Shown here piece by piece: positions 42,239-53,870 of a stretch of DNA of 64,000 nt. Source of the stretch: Holothuria scabra (taxonomy: Eukaryota > Echinodermata > Holothuroidea > Aspidochirotida > Holothuriidae); contig CM074193.1 of assembly GCA_037179385.1 (NCBI GenBank), forward strand, positions 9,073,547 to 9,137,546. The letters are read 5' to 3'. How positions within the stretch are numbered: position 1 is the first letter of the stretch; each line of letters opens with the position of its first letter. A model generated the notes under the pieces. The model was given only the letters and a program-made list of their open reading frames with translations, did no database searches and was not told the origin of the DNA. Position numbers and translations under genes: made by a program.

Positions 42239-42470
42239 TTACAAACAGGAGACTTGCCATTCCCAATCAATCAACCTGCTTTTTCTGCGGCGATCTAGGC
42301 CATATTCCGAGCATGGGAACGGTAGCTTCGACTTTGGTTTGCAGCTGTATTTTTCTCGTTTCATTTCTTCTGCTCGTGACAACATCTCATGGTCCTCCAG
42401 CGCTATTGCTATAGCCTGGCGCAAACGCTGTCCTTCGATTTTCTTTTTCTTTTGTAAAAAAAAGAAAAGA
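42239..42470 (-). CDS. Possible coding exon, basic/helical
   Basis: A minus-strand open segment reads EGQRLRQAIAIALEDHEMLS, then RAEEMKREKYSCKPKSKLPF, with a charged helical composition unlike the surrounding noise. A possible donor (AAGCAG, GTTGAT) and weak acceptor are present. No family recognised. It could be a diverged gene or chance. Confidence 0.28.
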
Positions 42471-43347
42471 AGATTTGGTGTTGTAAGACTAAGACTAGCC
42501 CCTTCGATTGGACCAATCTCTCAAGTTCAATGCAGGTTTCTAGGCCAGTTCGTCTTTTTAAAAATTCCCAAGATCATGTCCCGAATAACAACGTAGAGCC
42601 CATCAACGTTGAACTACAGTAATAGCCTGTAAGAGCATCGAAGTAAAACTGATGATTTAAACACAAAAACTTAAGCCGAAAATTTAATACAAATAAGCCA
42701 CCTTGGCATTCTAATTAGAATTTATTCACATATTTCATAACTAATAAATAAGTCACTTAAAAAGTAAAAATTGAAAACAATCACAAACTATTTCTTTTTT
42801 CAAAGTGGGAAGGGAAAGAATGATCGAGCCATTTAAAAATTCCCAAGGGTCTGTTGTCACTGAGCAAGATACTCACTTGTATCAGGGAAACGATACGAAT
42901 TAACACAAATACTAGGCCTGTTAACGGTCACACAAACAAGTACATGAAGCAGTACGCTATCCCATGCAATCGTATGCACTGTTATCATACGTAGTTTCGA
43001 GCTACATCCTCGGATTTTTGGTGGATAACAATTTTTTTAAAAGCTGTCCAAATGTCGTCCCCGTTACGCGCCACGACACAGTGTCTTTAAAGGTAGTCAT
43101 TTGTTATCGTAAACTGCACTTTTACCCACAGTTTACAGAAATTTACTGCTCTTCCATGAATATGTTTCTCCCTTATTCAGTGTCCACCCTCCTGGTGGAC
43201 GTGGCCACGGCACAGGGCGGACGGATTTATGGATTGGGAGAAACATTAAAAACATTACTCAGGGAATGATATTGATGAGAACGACTGTGTAAAGTCTAGT
43301 TATGACCTTGTCCTGTCAGCCTGTTGAGTAAGCAACACCATCATGTG

Positions 43348-43535
43348 TACACTGTAAAAAATTTCCCGTAAAAATTACGGTTAATTACCTGGCAGCAGTT
43401 TTTCCAGTGAAAATACCGTAAAATTTACATGCACCGTAAATCTATTCAAAACCGTAGAAATCACGGTTAACCGTAGTTATTAAACCGTTAAAATAACAGT
43501 CTAAAACCGTATTTTTCACCGTTTTTGTCCAGAGC
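43348..43535. repeat. MITE-like element with ACCGTAAATTTACGGT-type palindromes
   Basis: Starts TACACTGTAAAAAATTTCCC, the same terminus as element B. CCGTAAAAATTACGG, ACCGTAAAATTTAC, CACGGTTAACCGTAG and related palindromes follow. The right end is not resolved. Confidence 0.6.
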
Positions 43536-44477
43536 AGACCGTACATTTTCAGTAGTACGCTATACCGAAAACCTTAGTAGCAGCGTGGTTGAGCAGAAAG
43601 GGCTTTATGCAAGATTTGGAAGGTGGGTGGGGGCACAACCTGTATTTCCCCTGACTGGTACGGATTTTGATGACTTTTTCTTTTTTTGCTTGTATGCACT
43701 TCAGTCATTGGCAACAGATGCTCGTGCTGTCCGAATTTCCGAGGACGTTCTTTTGTTTTGCTTGAAAACCATTTTTCTGGTGGTTAAGGTTTGAATGCTC
43801 AATGTATCTCTCCAGCTGGATGCTTCTCATTTTCCTCTCGAACCCATAAATCTCCCAACTGAGTGATTTTCCCCCGGCTGACTTCGGAGGTGGGGTCTGT
43901 GCCCCCCACCCCCTTAAAACATGCTACTGTTGAGCAGGATGATGTTGCACCTAATCCTGAATTTACAATGATATTTGTACAGTATTGAAAGCCTAGTTTC
44001 ATTGCACTGTGAGCAAGCAATGGCTTGAGCATCCATTTTAATGTAAAAATCTTCAATGATAATGTTCTTATACAAGCTTCCAAATCGAAGGTGTCATTAT
44101 TGCATGGTAAACCACTTCAGGCTGAAAATATTACCCCACACTCAAACATTTTCAGCTCCTTCCAATTAACAAGTTTGTAGACTGCAAAATACCAAAATAT
44201 GACCAAAACAGATCAAATATGAAAAAGACTGGAAATTCAGGATAATTTATTTTATTTGAACCTTCTCAACTACATAGTAACTTAGGAACACCTCTCTCAT
44301 CTGGTGTATTCCTACAATTTACAAGGCAGCAAGTAAGTAACTGTAAGATACATATTATAAAAAAAAGTAAAAACAGAATCTTTTACTGCTGGGAAGTTCA
44401 CATCAACTTTCAGTAGCAATATTTAAAACTACTAAGTGAACTTTTAATTTTAAAAAGGAGAAGAAGAATTCTTTGCA
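43536..44477. other. No supported gene; 3' flank of the 44.5-49.1 kb gene
   Basis: ORF 43525-43794 (plus) overlaps the MITE and has no motif. The region downstream of the stop at 44478 is the probable 3' UTR of the minus-strand gene; no clear poly(A) signal was chosen. Confidence 0.4.
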
Positions 44478-44613
44478 TTAGTCCATTAACCATTCACTGT
44501 AAAAGTTGGTTAGCTTATTTGTCAACTCCAAAATCTTTGGACTGACAGCAGTTCTTTTTCTCTTTGATTTCACTGTCTTTGATCCTCGGTCTGGATTAAT
44601 GCCAGCGAAAAAC
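44478..44613 (-). CDS. Terminal exon of uncharacterised protein gene
   Basis: A 136-nt last exon. The acceptor CATTCCAG is followed by FFAGINPDRGSK, then VKSKRKRTAVSPKILELTNK and a TAA stop. It joins the exon at 47361-47529 in frame (phase 2, rebuilding Arg) to give LEVIQRFFAGINPDRGSK. The segment is basic, with KSKRKR as a possible nuclear signal. From memory, this C-terminus resembles that of uncharacterised proteins found in many copies in fish and invertebrate genomes; function unknown. Confidence 0.7.
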
Positions 44614-46204
44614 CTGGAATGAAAAATGAAAATGCACTTTTCAATGCTAGTTTCAAAGAATTCCTTAAATATAATGAAAAAGTAATAATTCTTTTTCGGA
44701 GCTTTTCCTCCGACGAGCTGTCTTCAATTTACTAGTGGTTTGCAGACAGCGAGGACACAACAAGCTTTCCAAGGGGCCTTAAGCAGGGCTTGGTTCAGGA
44801 AGGGAAATGCCATCAAAAATTGGAGTTTGAACAAATTTGTAGGGTGCAGAATGTTTCCATCTTTTCAGAGCATTGAACATGCAAGGTCCCACAGAACAAA
44901 AGTACAAAAAAATGACTATTCCCTTAATTTAGAAAGTAAAAGTTAATGAAGACATAAGAAAACTAAGTATTGCATATTCTGATGTCAACTTTACCTTTAC
45001 TTTAAACACACTGACAATCCTATAATCACTTGAATGTTTATATTGTTGTAACATTGTCTTATGCTTACTTCTACATAGAGTGAACAGGGAATAATTTAGC
45101 ACTGAAATTTTACATAGCAGGTTTGAAGATTTTTGAGGTAATTTATACATTGTTTGTAAAAATGCAAGATTATGCACACAAGAAATTACTTCACAATTTT
45201 CCATTTGTGTAGCAACTTGGCAGGGAAATAAAATACAAGTTTCTTACACTTCAAAATCCCTCTTAAAAGGAATGATGGTATAATGGGAAAATACCTGATT
45301 TGAAGGGATATTTTAAGAGGAAGTTTCCTAAGCAAAGGCTTACTGGAGGCATTTCAACGTCTTTTGACATTCTCAAGATATACTTCCTCAAAGTTAAAAT
45401 GTTTTTAAAGTCATAGCTTACTCACATAATGATGTTTAAGGGCTGGCTACATAGTGCTGGCATTTCTTTTGAAAATTGTATTATTTATCTCTTAATTACT
45501 CATCAGACAGTTTACAATTTGTTAACTGATAATACAACGACAGTTACAACTTTAAAAATGAAACCCTCAGGACATTAATACTATGTTACAACCGCCTTTG
45601 AAATGAGGGTGGCAAAAATAAAGGATAACATTAGCTATATTTGGCTAGTCTCTTTCTAGATATCACAAATTTTTCAGCTTTGCAAGTTTCGCACTTGTTC
45701 TCATTAGAAGTGTAAAATAGGTATTACCCTTTAGAATGATCAACTTTTGATACATAATGATGTGAATTGTGGCTTACTTCTTGGGTTGTAATGTATTTTA
45801 CATCAAATATCCAACTTCAATTTTTATGTAACATAATGTTACTGAAGTGTAGTTTTTGTTTTGGTGATTATTTTTATATTTTTTAAAGGTACCTTTATTG
45901 TTAGGTAGCTGTTGTCATGAATGGAAACAATCATAAGTCAGTTTACTATTCAGTGTAGTTACCATATCTTTCAAAATTGCACATAAATTGTAGGGAAGTG
46001 CCTTTCTTCAGAACACACAAATCATTTTTTACTACCTCCACAGAAACCATGCAGTGTTTATTCAAGCTTAAATAATACTTGTCAATGGGTCACCCCTTAA
46101 TATTGACTTGCCTTTAAAAATGGAATCAGTAAGCACACAAAATAATCAAACAAAATTTTCAGGACCACATGAAAAATTAAAATTATCTACCCTACACATA
46201 TATA

Positions 46205-47288
46205 GTAGGGTAAAGTCACCAGTATTCAACCCCTTAAGGAACTTGTTGAAATTTTCCTCCCAGGTTAAGTGGAATCATATGGCTCAAAATGTTTTTCTTA
46301 GATATTATGATGAATACTGACATGTTACCATCAAAAAATATTGGATTTGGTCTTTTCGTTCAGAAATAACTCACCTTAAATGTTTGGATTTGCCTACTTA
46401 GTATTCAACCCCGTCACTAATATTCAATCTTCGCGACCAGTATTCAACCCACCGGTCATTATACCGAAAAGAAATTATTTAATAAAGTACAATTCAGATA
46501 AACTGTTAATAGGATGGAAAAATAAATTACCTTATTATTTTTGTTCAGTATTTAATTCTTGAACAACTTTTTAATGCAGTTTAGAGGGAAATTTCACCTT
46601 GCTGTTATGTCTGTTTTGTTTTTATTAGGTCAGTAGGGGCAAATAACACACATTTCAGTGCAATGTTTTTTTTATCGATTCTAGAATATTTTCTAAAAGA
46701 CCAAGAATATTAGTACATATGCTTAATGACTGAACATTAGTGATTTCTTTGAGAAATGACCAGAAAATCCTAATGGACTTCATACACAACATCTTTGCTT
46801 CCATAAGTTTATCAGGGGGTTGAATACTGGGTAGCAGATGAAGATTGCATCACCAGTATTCAACCCCCTTCAATTTCCCTTCAAATTTTGCCTAATTTCA
46901 CTTTTATCCAAAAATTTGTTCATAAATTGCCACAACAATGAAATATTAGCCTTGACACTTCATTATTTTTTAAACCAGTCTCTTTTTAAATGGATGACAG
47001 AAAATTAAATTCCTTTGATTTTAACCATCTTGCCTTACATGACCTTTCAAGAATAGCTATTTTAGAAAAAACATCCCCTAAATTCTTTGAAATTTGATAT
47101 TTTTAAAAGGTATTTATCTGCAAATCTGTTACACAAAAATGGATGACAGTTAAGCAAAGGAGTTATTTTCACCTTTGGTATAATTTTATGCGGGATGGAA
47201 CCAATTAGTTCACTGACAAATGTGGAATTATATCTAAGGAGGTTGAATACTGGAGGGAAGGTTGAATATTGGTGCCTCTATAATACCC
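46205..47288. mobile_element. TIR element with iterated CAGTATTCAACCCC, copy 1
   Basis: Ends GGGTAAAGTCACCAGTATTC... and the complement of GGGTATTATAGAGGCACCAA form an imperfect TIR. The motif CAGTATTCAACCCC occurs near both ends and internally in both orientations (46212, 46400, 46437, 46815, 46853, 47241). About 1.08 kb, lying within the intron between 44613 and 47361. A partial second copy is at 49330-49935. No ORF of note. Confidence 0.65.
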
Positions 47289-47360
47289 AAAGTAACTTAA
47301 ATTTTACACAAATATTCAATGGACAATAAATCACCAACTAAATCCATCACTTCAACTCAC

Positions 47361-47529
47361 CTCTGGATAACCTCGAGGGTGTTGGACACCTCTACTGGGT
47401 ACTCTATGTTGAAGCAGTAGAACGCTGCAAAGAGAGCAGTTACAGCTCCAAAGAAGGAATGAAGTTTTTTGTTCACCAAGACACCATCAACGTAAAGGCA
47501 GAACTGCTCTGCTTCTGCAAAGTTTCTAC
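47361..47529 (-). CDS. Penultimate exon of the same gene
   Basis: A 169-nt exon. The acceptor GAATTCACAG is followed by RNFAEAEQFCLYVDG, then VLVNKKLHSFFGAVTALFA, AFYCFNIEYPVEVSNTLEV, and the donor is GTGAGT. It is phase 1 at the start and phase 2 at the end, matching both neighbours. A compact alpha/beta-looking segment. No catalytic motif is seen. A 2.7-kb intron holding the 46.2-47.3 kb repeat element follows. Confidence 0.72.
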
Positions 47530-48088
47530 CTGTGAATTCAAGAAAACCGAAAAAACTTCAGTCATAGAATCACCTGTAACCACTAGCTAAATATGACAAA
47601 TCTTTGACTACTTACCGGTTTTCGATATGGATATAAGTGAAAAACATTTTACCGCAAGATCAGCATCCCATAAAGGTGGACACTACACACATACCTTGTA
47701 CTTTGCATTCCTTAACTTCATAACTCATCCACAGTACTTCAATTAGTTAGACTTATAGTCCCATTATTGAAACTCATGAACACAACACCAGCACTAAGTG
47801 GTAGTGCCCAGTGTCCTTTGGTTCAACTATAAAATTCCTGAATCAGAACAATGTCAGCTGATATAAAGGACTAAAATATAGGTTCTGTAACCATATCTAC
47901 AGCACTTGTTAACATCTTTACAATCACTACCTACCCCTCAACAAACTAACCAGCAGTTTAAGAAATCAACGAAGGTAAAATCACAATTACGGCAGACATA
48001 TGGTAGCTTTGAAACATATTTCAAAAGACTATGATACCAAACGATCAGTCTAGCTGTTTTTCAAAAATATTTTGTCACACAGGCTTAC

Positions 48089-48146
48089 CAAAGGCTGCAA
48101 TGAAGGGGGATTTGGGAACATCTAAGTCTTCTGGTCTTACTCCTTC
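48089..48146 (-). CDS. Upstream small exon of the same gene
   Basis: A 58-nt exon between CCCTTGCAG and GTAAGCC, reading EGVRPEDLDVPKSPFIAAF with one base over, which joins exactly to the next exon to give AAFGRNFAEAEQF. The in-frame fit across two introns supports a real gene. Confidence 0.68.
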
Positions 48147-48278
48147 CTGCAAGGGATGAATATACAGTAAGACATTAATTTTAGAGTACAATATGGATTA
48201 CTTGTTAACATCAAGCACCCTTGGTAGCAATACCACACACACCAAGCTCCTCACAGTCAAAACACTGAGATGAACTAC

Positions 48279-48662
48279 TACTAATAATAATCATAATAAT
48301 AATCTTATATAGCGCTAAATCCAATTGCTTGAAAGCATAGTTCAAAGCGCTTTACAAAAACAACATACAAATTACACTAGTCATAGGAGTGCAAAAACAG
48401 GTAAGTTTTAAGTCTTTTCTTAAAAATTGCAAGGCTGGTGCTCTGTTTTACATTCAGTGGTAAACTGTTCCACAGTAGAGGTGCAGAAAATGCAAAACTT
48501 CTTCCACCATGAAATTTTCTAAAAATTTTAGGACACACCAAGAGATTACAATCCGCAGAGCGTAGTTGTCTATTAGGGACTAAGGGTCTAAGTGATGTAT
48601 TTAAGTCATGACTTGAGTCACATCTGGCCAACAACACCTGACTTGAAAAATTAAGGGCAGTT
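48279..48662 (-). pseudogene. CR1/L2-like LINE 3' fragment
   Basis: An 86-codon minus ORF reads LRSADCNLLVCPK, then GGRSFAFSAPLLWNSLPLN and IFKKRLKTYLF, which is the signature C-terminus of CR1/L2/Jockey-type reverse transcriptase polyproteins (G.RSF...P.LWN.LP). Downstream come TATATAGCGC and CAAAGCGCTTTAC-type inverted phrases, then TAATAATAATCATAATAAT. Only the last part of the LINE is present (5' truncated), inserted between exons of the minus-strand gene. The start codon is not a true start. Confidence 0.8.
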
Positions 48663-48710
48663 TTCCCTTCTCTTTCCTGCCAGAAGGCCTTTTACTTATT
48701 ACATGGTGCC

Positions 48711-49118
48711 TCAGTCAGTAATTATTAAATGAAGAGCTCTGTGGGTTATAACTTGCATGCCATGATATGCATGATAATCTGAGATATCTTCTTGGCAAAA
48801 TTGTACTGGACATTTCACTGAGTTTCTGTCACAAATAACAGTCTTTTCGAATGCAGGTACTGTTCTTTTCCCGCTCCCACTATGGTACCACCTTGACATG
48901 TGAGTGTTAAAGGCTGCATTCGAAGTGAAAGTTTGATGGCATGGTTTAACAACACACTGAAATCTAGCATTGTGAACATTTCTATGGAGCTGCTGATGAA
49001 TGACATAAGCATTCAGAGACTGTGCTGAATAGTTGCAGATTGCACACTGGTACATCCCACACCTTGTTTTACAGAAACTAGTATCCACTACTGTACAGTA
49101 ATTACACCAATGGCATGT
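48711..49118 (-). CDS. C2H2 zinc-finger exon
   Basis: After an acceptor (CTTTTTCCAG) the frame reads TCHWCNYC, then a classical finger CAIC...HQQLH (CX2CX12HX3H), then a second, CVVKPC...HMSRWYH (CX4CX12HX5H), then the start of a third (CPVQFC). The third finger lacks its usual His pair, and the frame ends at 48711. The true exon end is therefore uncertain: either a donor upstream of the stop (CAAGTTATA is weak), or the exon is broken. C2H2 fingers bind nucleic acid or protein. The exon is 0.6 kb upstream of the three-exon C-terminus above, with a LINE tail between, so both may be one gene. If so, the middle part is very short or lost. Confidence 0.62.
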   Translation of the reverse strand, partial: TCHWCNYCTVVDTSFCKTRCGMYQCAICNYSAQSLNAYVIHQQLHRNVHNARFQCVVKPCHQTFTSNAAFNTHMSRWYHSGSGKRTVPAFEKTVICDRNSVKCPVQFCQEDISDYHAYHGMQVITHRALHLIITD

Positions 49119-49329
49119 CTGGAAAAAGATTGAAAGGTACAACATTTTAAACAACTGTACAGTACAGTACAGAACATAAGTGTATGGTGCGTACACAAAT
49201 TTACATGAGGCATGGCAATCTCATAACAACACTCAAAGCTAGTGCTTCTCAACCAGTGGGCTCTAACTCTCCCACATGGGCTGCAACATCCTCCATCCTC
49301 CACAAAAAAAATAAAAAATAAAAATTATT

Positions 49330-49935
49330 TAAAACTCTTGTAATTATTCCTCCCAGGTAAAATGGAATAATATGATCCAAAATGTTTTTGTCTGACATGA
49401 TTATGGGTAACTTGGTACCATCAAAAAATAATGGATTAAGCCTTTCTCTTCAAAGAAAGGTCACCTTGAAAACTTAGATGTGAATGCCCAGTATTGAACC
49501 CCTGATTACCAGTATTCAATTTTGGAGACCAGTATGCAACCCCCTGCTCATTACACCCCCAAAAATTATTTTGTAAAGTAAAATTCAGAAAAACTGAACA
49601 TACCACGGGAATATGAAGTATCTTCATTACTTGTGGCCAGTTCAATTGTTGGGCAAAATTTTTAAATGCCTTTTACAAGAGGTTTAACCTTACTGTTTTT
49701 TTCTTTTTGTTCATATTAGCCTAGTTCAGTATGGTCAAAAACACACATTTCAGTACATAATTATTGACTTAAGGAGATTTCGTAAAAAGCTCAGAATGTT
49801 CTTGCAGAATTATGTAAAATGACTTGACAATAGTAACTTCTTTAAGAAATGACCCAAAGACTATTCAACATATCCTTGACTCCGCAGATGTACCAGGGGG
49901 TTGAATACTGGGCAGCAAATAAAAGGGTGAATAAC
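49330..49935. mobile_element. CAGTATTCAACCCC element, copy 2 (partial)
   Basis: Roughly 600 bp parallel to 46240-46825: shared phrases include TTCCTCCCAGG, ACCATCAAAAAATA and GGGGGTTGAATACTGGG. Same orientation as copy 1. The left TIR is missing or diverged. Confidence 0.65.
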
Positions 49936-50735
49936 AGTTTTTGAGGGGCGGAAAGGTAACGAGTGCGGAAAGTAACGGTCCGTTAGTTTTCACCCTCGGT
50001 AATTTCCGCTTGTTACTTTCTGCCCCTAAAAATCTTGGGGGCCGGAAAGTAATGCTTGAACTTAGGCTACATGTGTTAAAAATAACTGTGAACTTCAAAA
50101 ATTCAAATCCAAGTACAAGCCAACAATGATAGGCCTAAAAGTTTTCCAGCATCATCATCGAAAAGAATGAAATGTAGGACCTTTTTTCTTAAGTCAGGTC
50201 TAGTCAGACTTATCTAGTCTGCTTATCTATACAGTAGGTACTGTACTAACTGTAGGCTTAAGTTGAATGTGTGAACAATTTTTCACAGCACTGAATACCG
50301 TAGGGGTCCGAATTGTATGACCTTTTTTTCAAACCGCAACTCTGGTCACAGACTCATATTTTTTTACGTATAAGTAGTCAGCTTGTCAATAGGTAGGCTT
50401 GTGCTTATTGTGTGAACAATTGTTCACAGCACTGAATACCATATACCTGAACGTAAGTACGTATTAGTATACTGAAGTCTACAGTGAGAGTGTTGCTTAG
50501 AAAGGCGTCAACATAGCAGTAACAGGTGTCGCATTGAATAGTACAAGACATCGATGAAGTTTGAAACTTAAAGAAAAAGTTGATTAATTCTTCATTTGAC
50601 GAAGGTACCACTGATATCACATTCCATTCCATTACATTCCGCCTCCAAAAAGATGTTTTCTGCTTAAAATGAAAGGGGCGGGAAACACCGTTTTTGAGGG
50701 GCGGAAAGTAGCCAGGGGGGAAACTAACTAATTGC
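49936..50735. repeat. GGGGCGGAAAGTAAC iterated repeat
   Basis: TTTTTGAGGGGCGGAAAG occurs at 49938 and 50691. GCGGAAAGTAACG, its inverse (GTTACTTTCTGCCCC) and GGCCGGAAAGTAAT lie between 49950 and 50055. A direct repeat GTGTGAACAATTKTTCACAG lies at 50269 and 50411. This is probably one disrupted foldback element lying just before LINE copy C. Confidence 0.55.
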
Positions 50736-50804
50736 AGGGAGCTATGATAAGATCACGTGGTCACTGGGTTGAGTGGGGTGAAAAACCTTCCTTTTTTTCC
50801 TTAG

Positions 50805-53442
50805 CTTAGAGAGAAGAAAAGCATTAGATAAAAGTTTGAATGCTATTACAGATGTTCATGGGAATATTTTACACAAACAGGAAGATATAATGGATGAAAC
50901 TTATGACTATTTCTCGAGAACGTTTTCTTGTAGTGATCATGGTAATCTTGATTCTAAGATTTTACATCAATTCGTAGGCGAGGCAAACTTTCCAAGAGTA
51001 ACAAAGAATCAAGCTGATAACCTTGAAACCTTTTTTACGAAAGCTGAAATTCTAGATGCTGTTTTGAAACTTAAAAATGACAAGTCACCAGGCTTGGACG
51101 GATTTTCCTCTGAGTTTGTGAAGTACTTCTGGCCCAGGTTATCAGACCTTTCTTATAAGGGTTTATGTTCTTATTTGCGGAAGGGTACCCTCTCATCCAC
51201 CTTACGACAAGGTGTTATTGTTCTGATCCCCAAAAGGGATAAACCAAGGAAATTTTTGAAGAACTGGCGCCCGATTTCTCTTTTAAGTGTATTCTACAAA
51301 ATAATCTCAAATTGCGTATCAAAGAGAATTAAAGAGGTGCTTCCCAATCTTATTCATGAGAACCAAAAAGGTTTCATGTCTGATAGATATATTGGAGAGA
51401 ATGTACGCTTACTTTACGATCTTTTGCTGTATGCTGATCTTGAGAATATACCAGCTCATCTCATATTAGTAGATTTTGAAAGAGCGTTCGACACAATTTC
51501 TCACGATTTTATTTGGCATGTTCTTAACTTTTGGGGTTTCAAAAATAATTTCATTCAATGGTGTAAATTGCTTTATAATAATGCCGTCTCTTGCGTTATG
51601 GTTAACGGTAATCGCTCCCAATTTTTTGATATTATCAAGGGATGCCGTCAAGGTGACCCCCTCTCTCCTTATCTTTTTATTTTATGTGTTGAACTCCTTG
51701 CTATTCACGTTCGTTGTAACGAATCTATTAGAGGTATTACATTATCATCGTGTGATATTAAGATAATCCAATATGCTGACGACACGGCATTTGTTACAGA
51801 TGGCAGTCGTACCTCTTTCGAGGGAGTAATGAACTCAATGCAGGTGTTTCATCTTTTATCTGGTCTTAAAGTAAATTATGATAAAACGTCGGTGTTTTCT
51901 GTTGGTGCTAAACGACATGCTAAAGAAGTTTACGATGAGGTCAAAAGACTTGTTTGGGATCCTGGGGGTGTTTTACCTTTTTGGGGATTCGCTTTTCCCT
52001 TGATATTAATGAGATAAGTCAACTTAATTATTCAAATGTTATTAATGATATCCGTGATATTATTGGACGTTGGTCTAGGAGAAGACTCACCGTCATTGGT
52101 AAAATAACAATAATCAAGTCCCTTCTTATACCTTAAATAAATTATTTGTTGCTTTCCATACCTGACCCACCGAGCGATGTTGTGAATACGATTGAGAAAA
52201 TGTTTTACTCATTTATTTGGAATGGCACAGACCGAATCAGTCGGAAGCAACTCTGCCTTCCCTATGCAAAAGGTGGTTTACGGATGTTAGATTTTAATTT
52301 TTTTTATGACTTCGATGAAACTCACTTGGCTAAGAAGGTACTATAAGGCGTCTCCTACCACGGCTTCTTATGCCCTTTTCTATTTCTTCCTCGAGAGTAA
52401 GGTCAATTTCCTTTGGGATGGGGGCCCGATTTACTTAAAAACAGGACTGCAATTGATCAGTAACCCCTTTTATGAGGGCTATTATTAAACTAAAAAGTTC
52501 CATAGATATCGATCTTCGAAAAAATCCAAATACACATCAGTGTCTATGGCATAACGATTTAATTCAAGTGGGTTGTAAACCATTGTACTTTAAAACTTGG
52601 TTACAAACGGGTGTATACACTATTGATGATCTGATCGACGAGGATGGAAAGTTTCTTTCCCTTAACAATTTCATTGCTCGTTATAATATTAATACCAATT
52701 TTTTGCAGTATGAAGGTCTTCTAAGAGCTGTAAAAGGCTTCTTAAATGGCCATGTGAGTTGTAAACTACAAAGACCATTTATCCCAGAATTATATGCTAT
52801 CCTACTTAAATCAGTCAAGGGGGGTTCTGACTTCTATAGAATAATTGCCTATGCTTCTGACACTCGTATAAAGTCTCAAGATAAATGGTATGAAGAACTC
52901 GGTTGTAATAACCTAAATTGGAATTTAATCTACAAATTACCTTTTACTCTAAATTTGGAAAGCAAGTTTTCTTGGTTTCAATACAGGATAAACACAAGGA
53001 TTTTGGCAACCAACTGCTACTTAAAAAAAATTAACATTTTGGATCATGATTTGTGTACTTTCTGCTCAAAAGAAAAAGAAACGATTAGTCATATTATGTT
53101 TTTTTGTGAAAAGGTACAGCCATATGGGAACAATTTAGGAATTTTGTATATAATAGCACCAATGATACTTTGTTTGTTAATCCTGTAACTTTAATTTTTG
53201 GTATAACGTATCACCAACATGATAACGAAACTATAAATACTTTGTTGATCTGGTTTAAATTTTATATTTATAGATGTAAAATACAAAATGATGCCTTAAA
53301 TTTCCTTAGTTTTAAGAACTATGCTAAGAACTTGCTTTCAGTTTTGTACTACAATGATTGCGTTACGCTTAAACGTGAGAACTTTTTAGATCGATGGCGG
53401 CCATGGCTTCTTGGTTTACAGCTTGAGTTCAGTATTGTTTAG
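50805..53442 (+). pseudogene. L1/Tx1-like LINE copy C, 5' truncated and frameshifted
   Basis: Plus-strand ORF2 lacking the endonuclease. The open part 50836-52017 carries the RT fingers and palm: NDKSPGLDGFSSEF, IPKRDKPRKFLKNWRPISL, VDFERAFDTISHDF, RQGDPLSPYLF and the catalytic YADDTAF (near 51772). Frameshifts near 51970, 52135, 52330, 52480 and 53170 divide the rest. The thumb region PDPPSDVVNTIEKMFYSFIW and the zinc knuckle CTFC...HIMFFC (CX2CX8HX4C) are still readable. It is a different, more diverged family from copies A, B and D, judged by the palm sequence. The stop is near 53442. Inactive. Confidence 0.87.
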
Positions 53443-53870
53443 CATTATAATCTGTCATATTTTATTTTTTTTTTTCCTCCGTGTATTTCATTCTTTTGTT
53501 TCATTTTTTAACACGATTGAACTCAAAAACATGATATGATCTTTCCAAATATACAATATTTACATTCTATTACATATTTCTGCTAAAACCCACAGATCTT
53601 GCAACAAAAAGACGTAAGGGGTCAGCTGTTAAACAGAAATATATCCTCAAATAATAAGGATCTTATTATAATTAATTTCATAAAAAACAAATAAATAAAA
53701 AGAGGTCAACATTTATTCCTTCAATTGAAAATACTTATACAAAAACCCACATTTTTTTCAGCATACATACATTATCTTTGGAACATGCAAATTATTCCAG
53801 ATAAGTGTATAAAACGCGCAGAAAATCTTACATACGGAAAACATAATTATCTCCTCGGAACAAACAAAAA

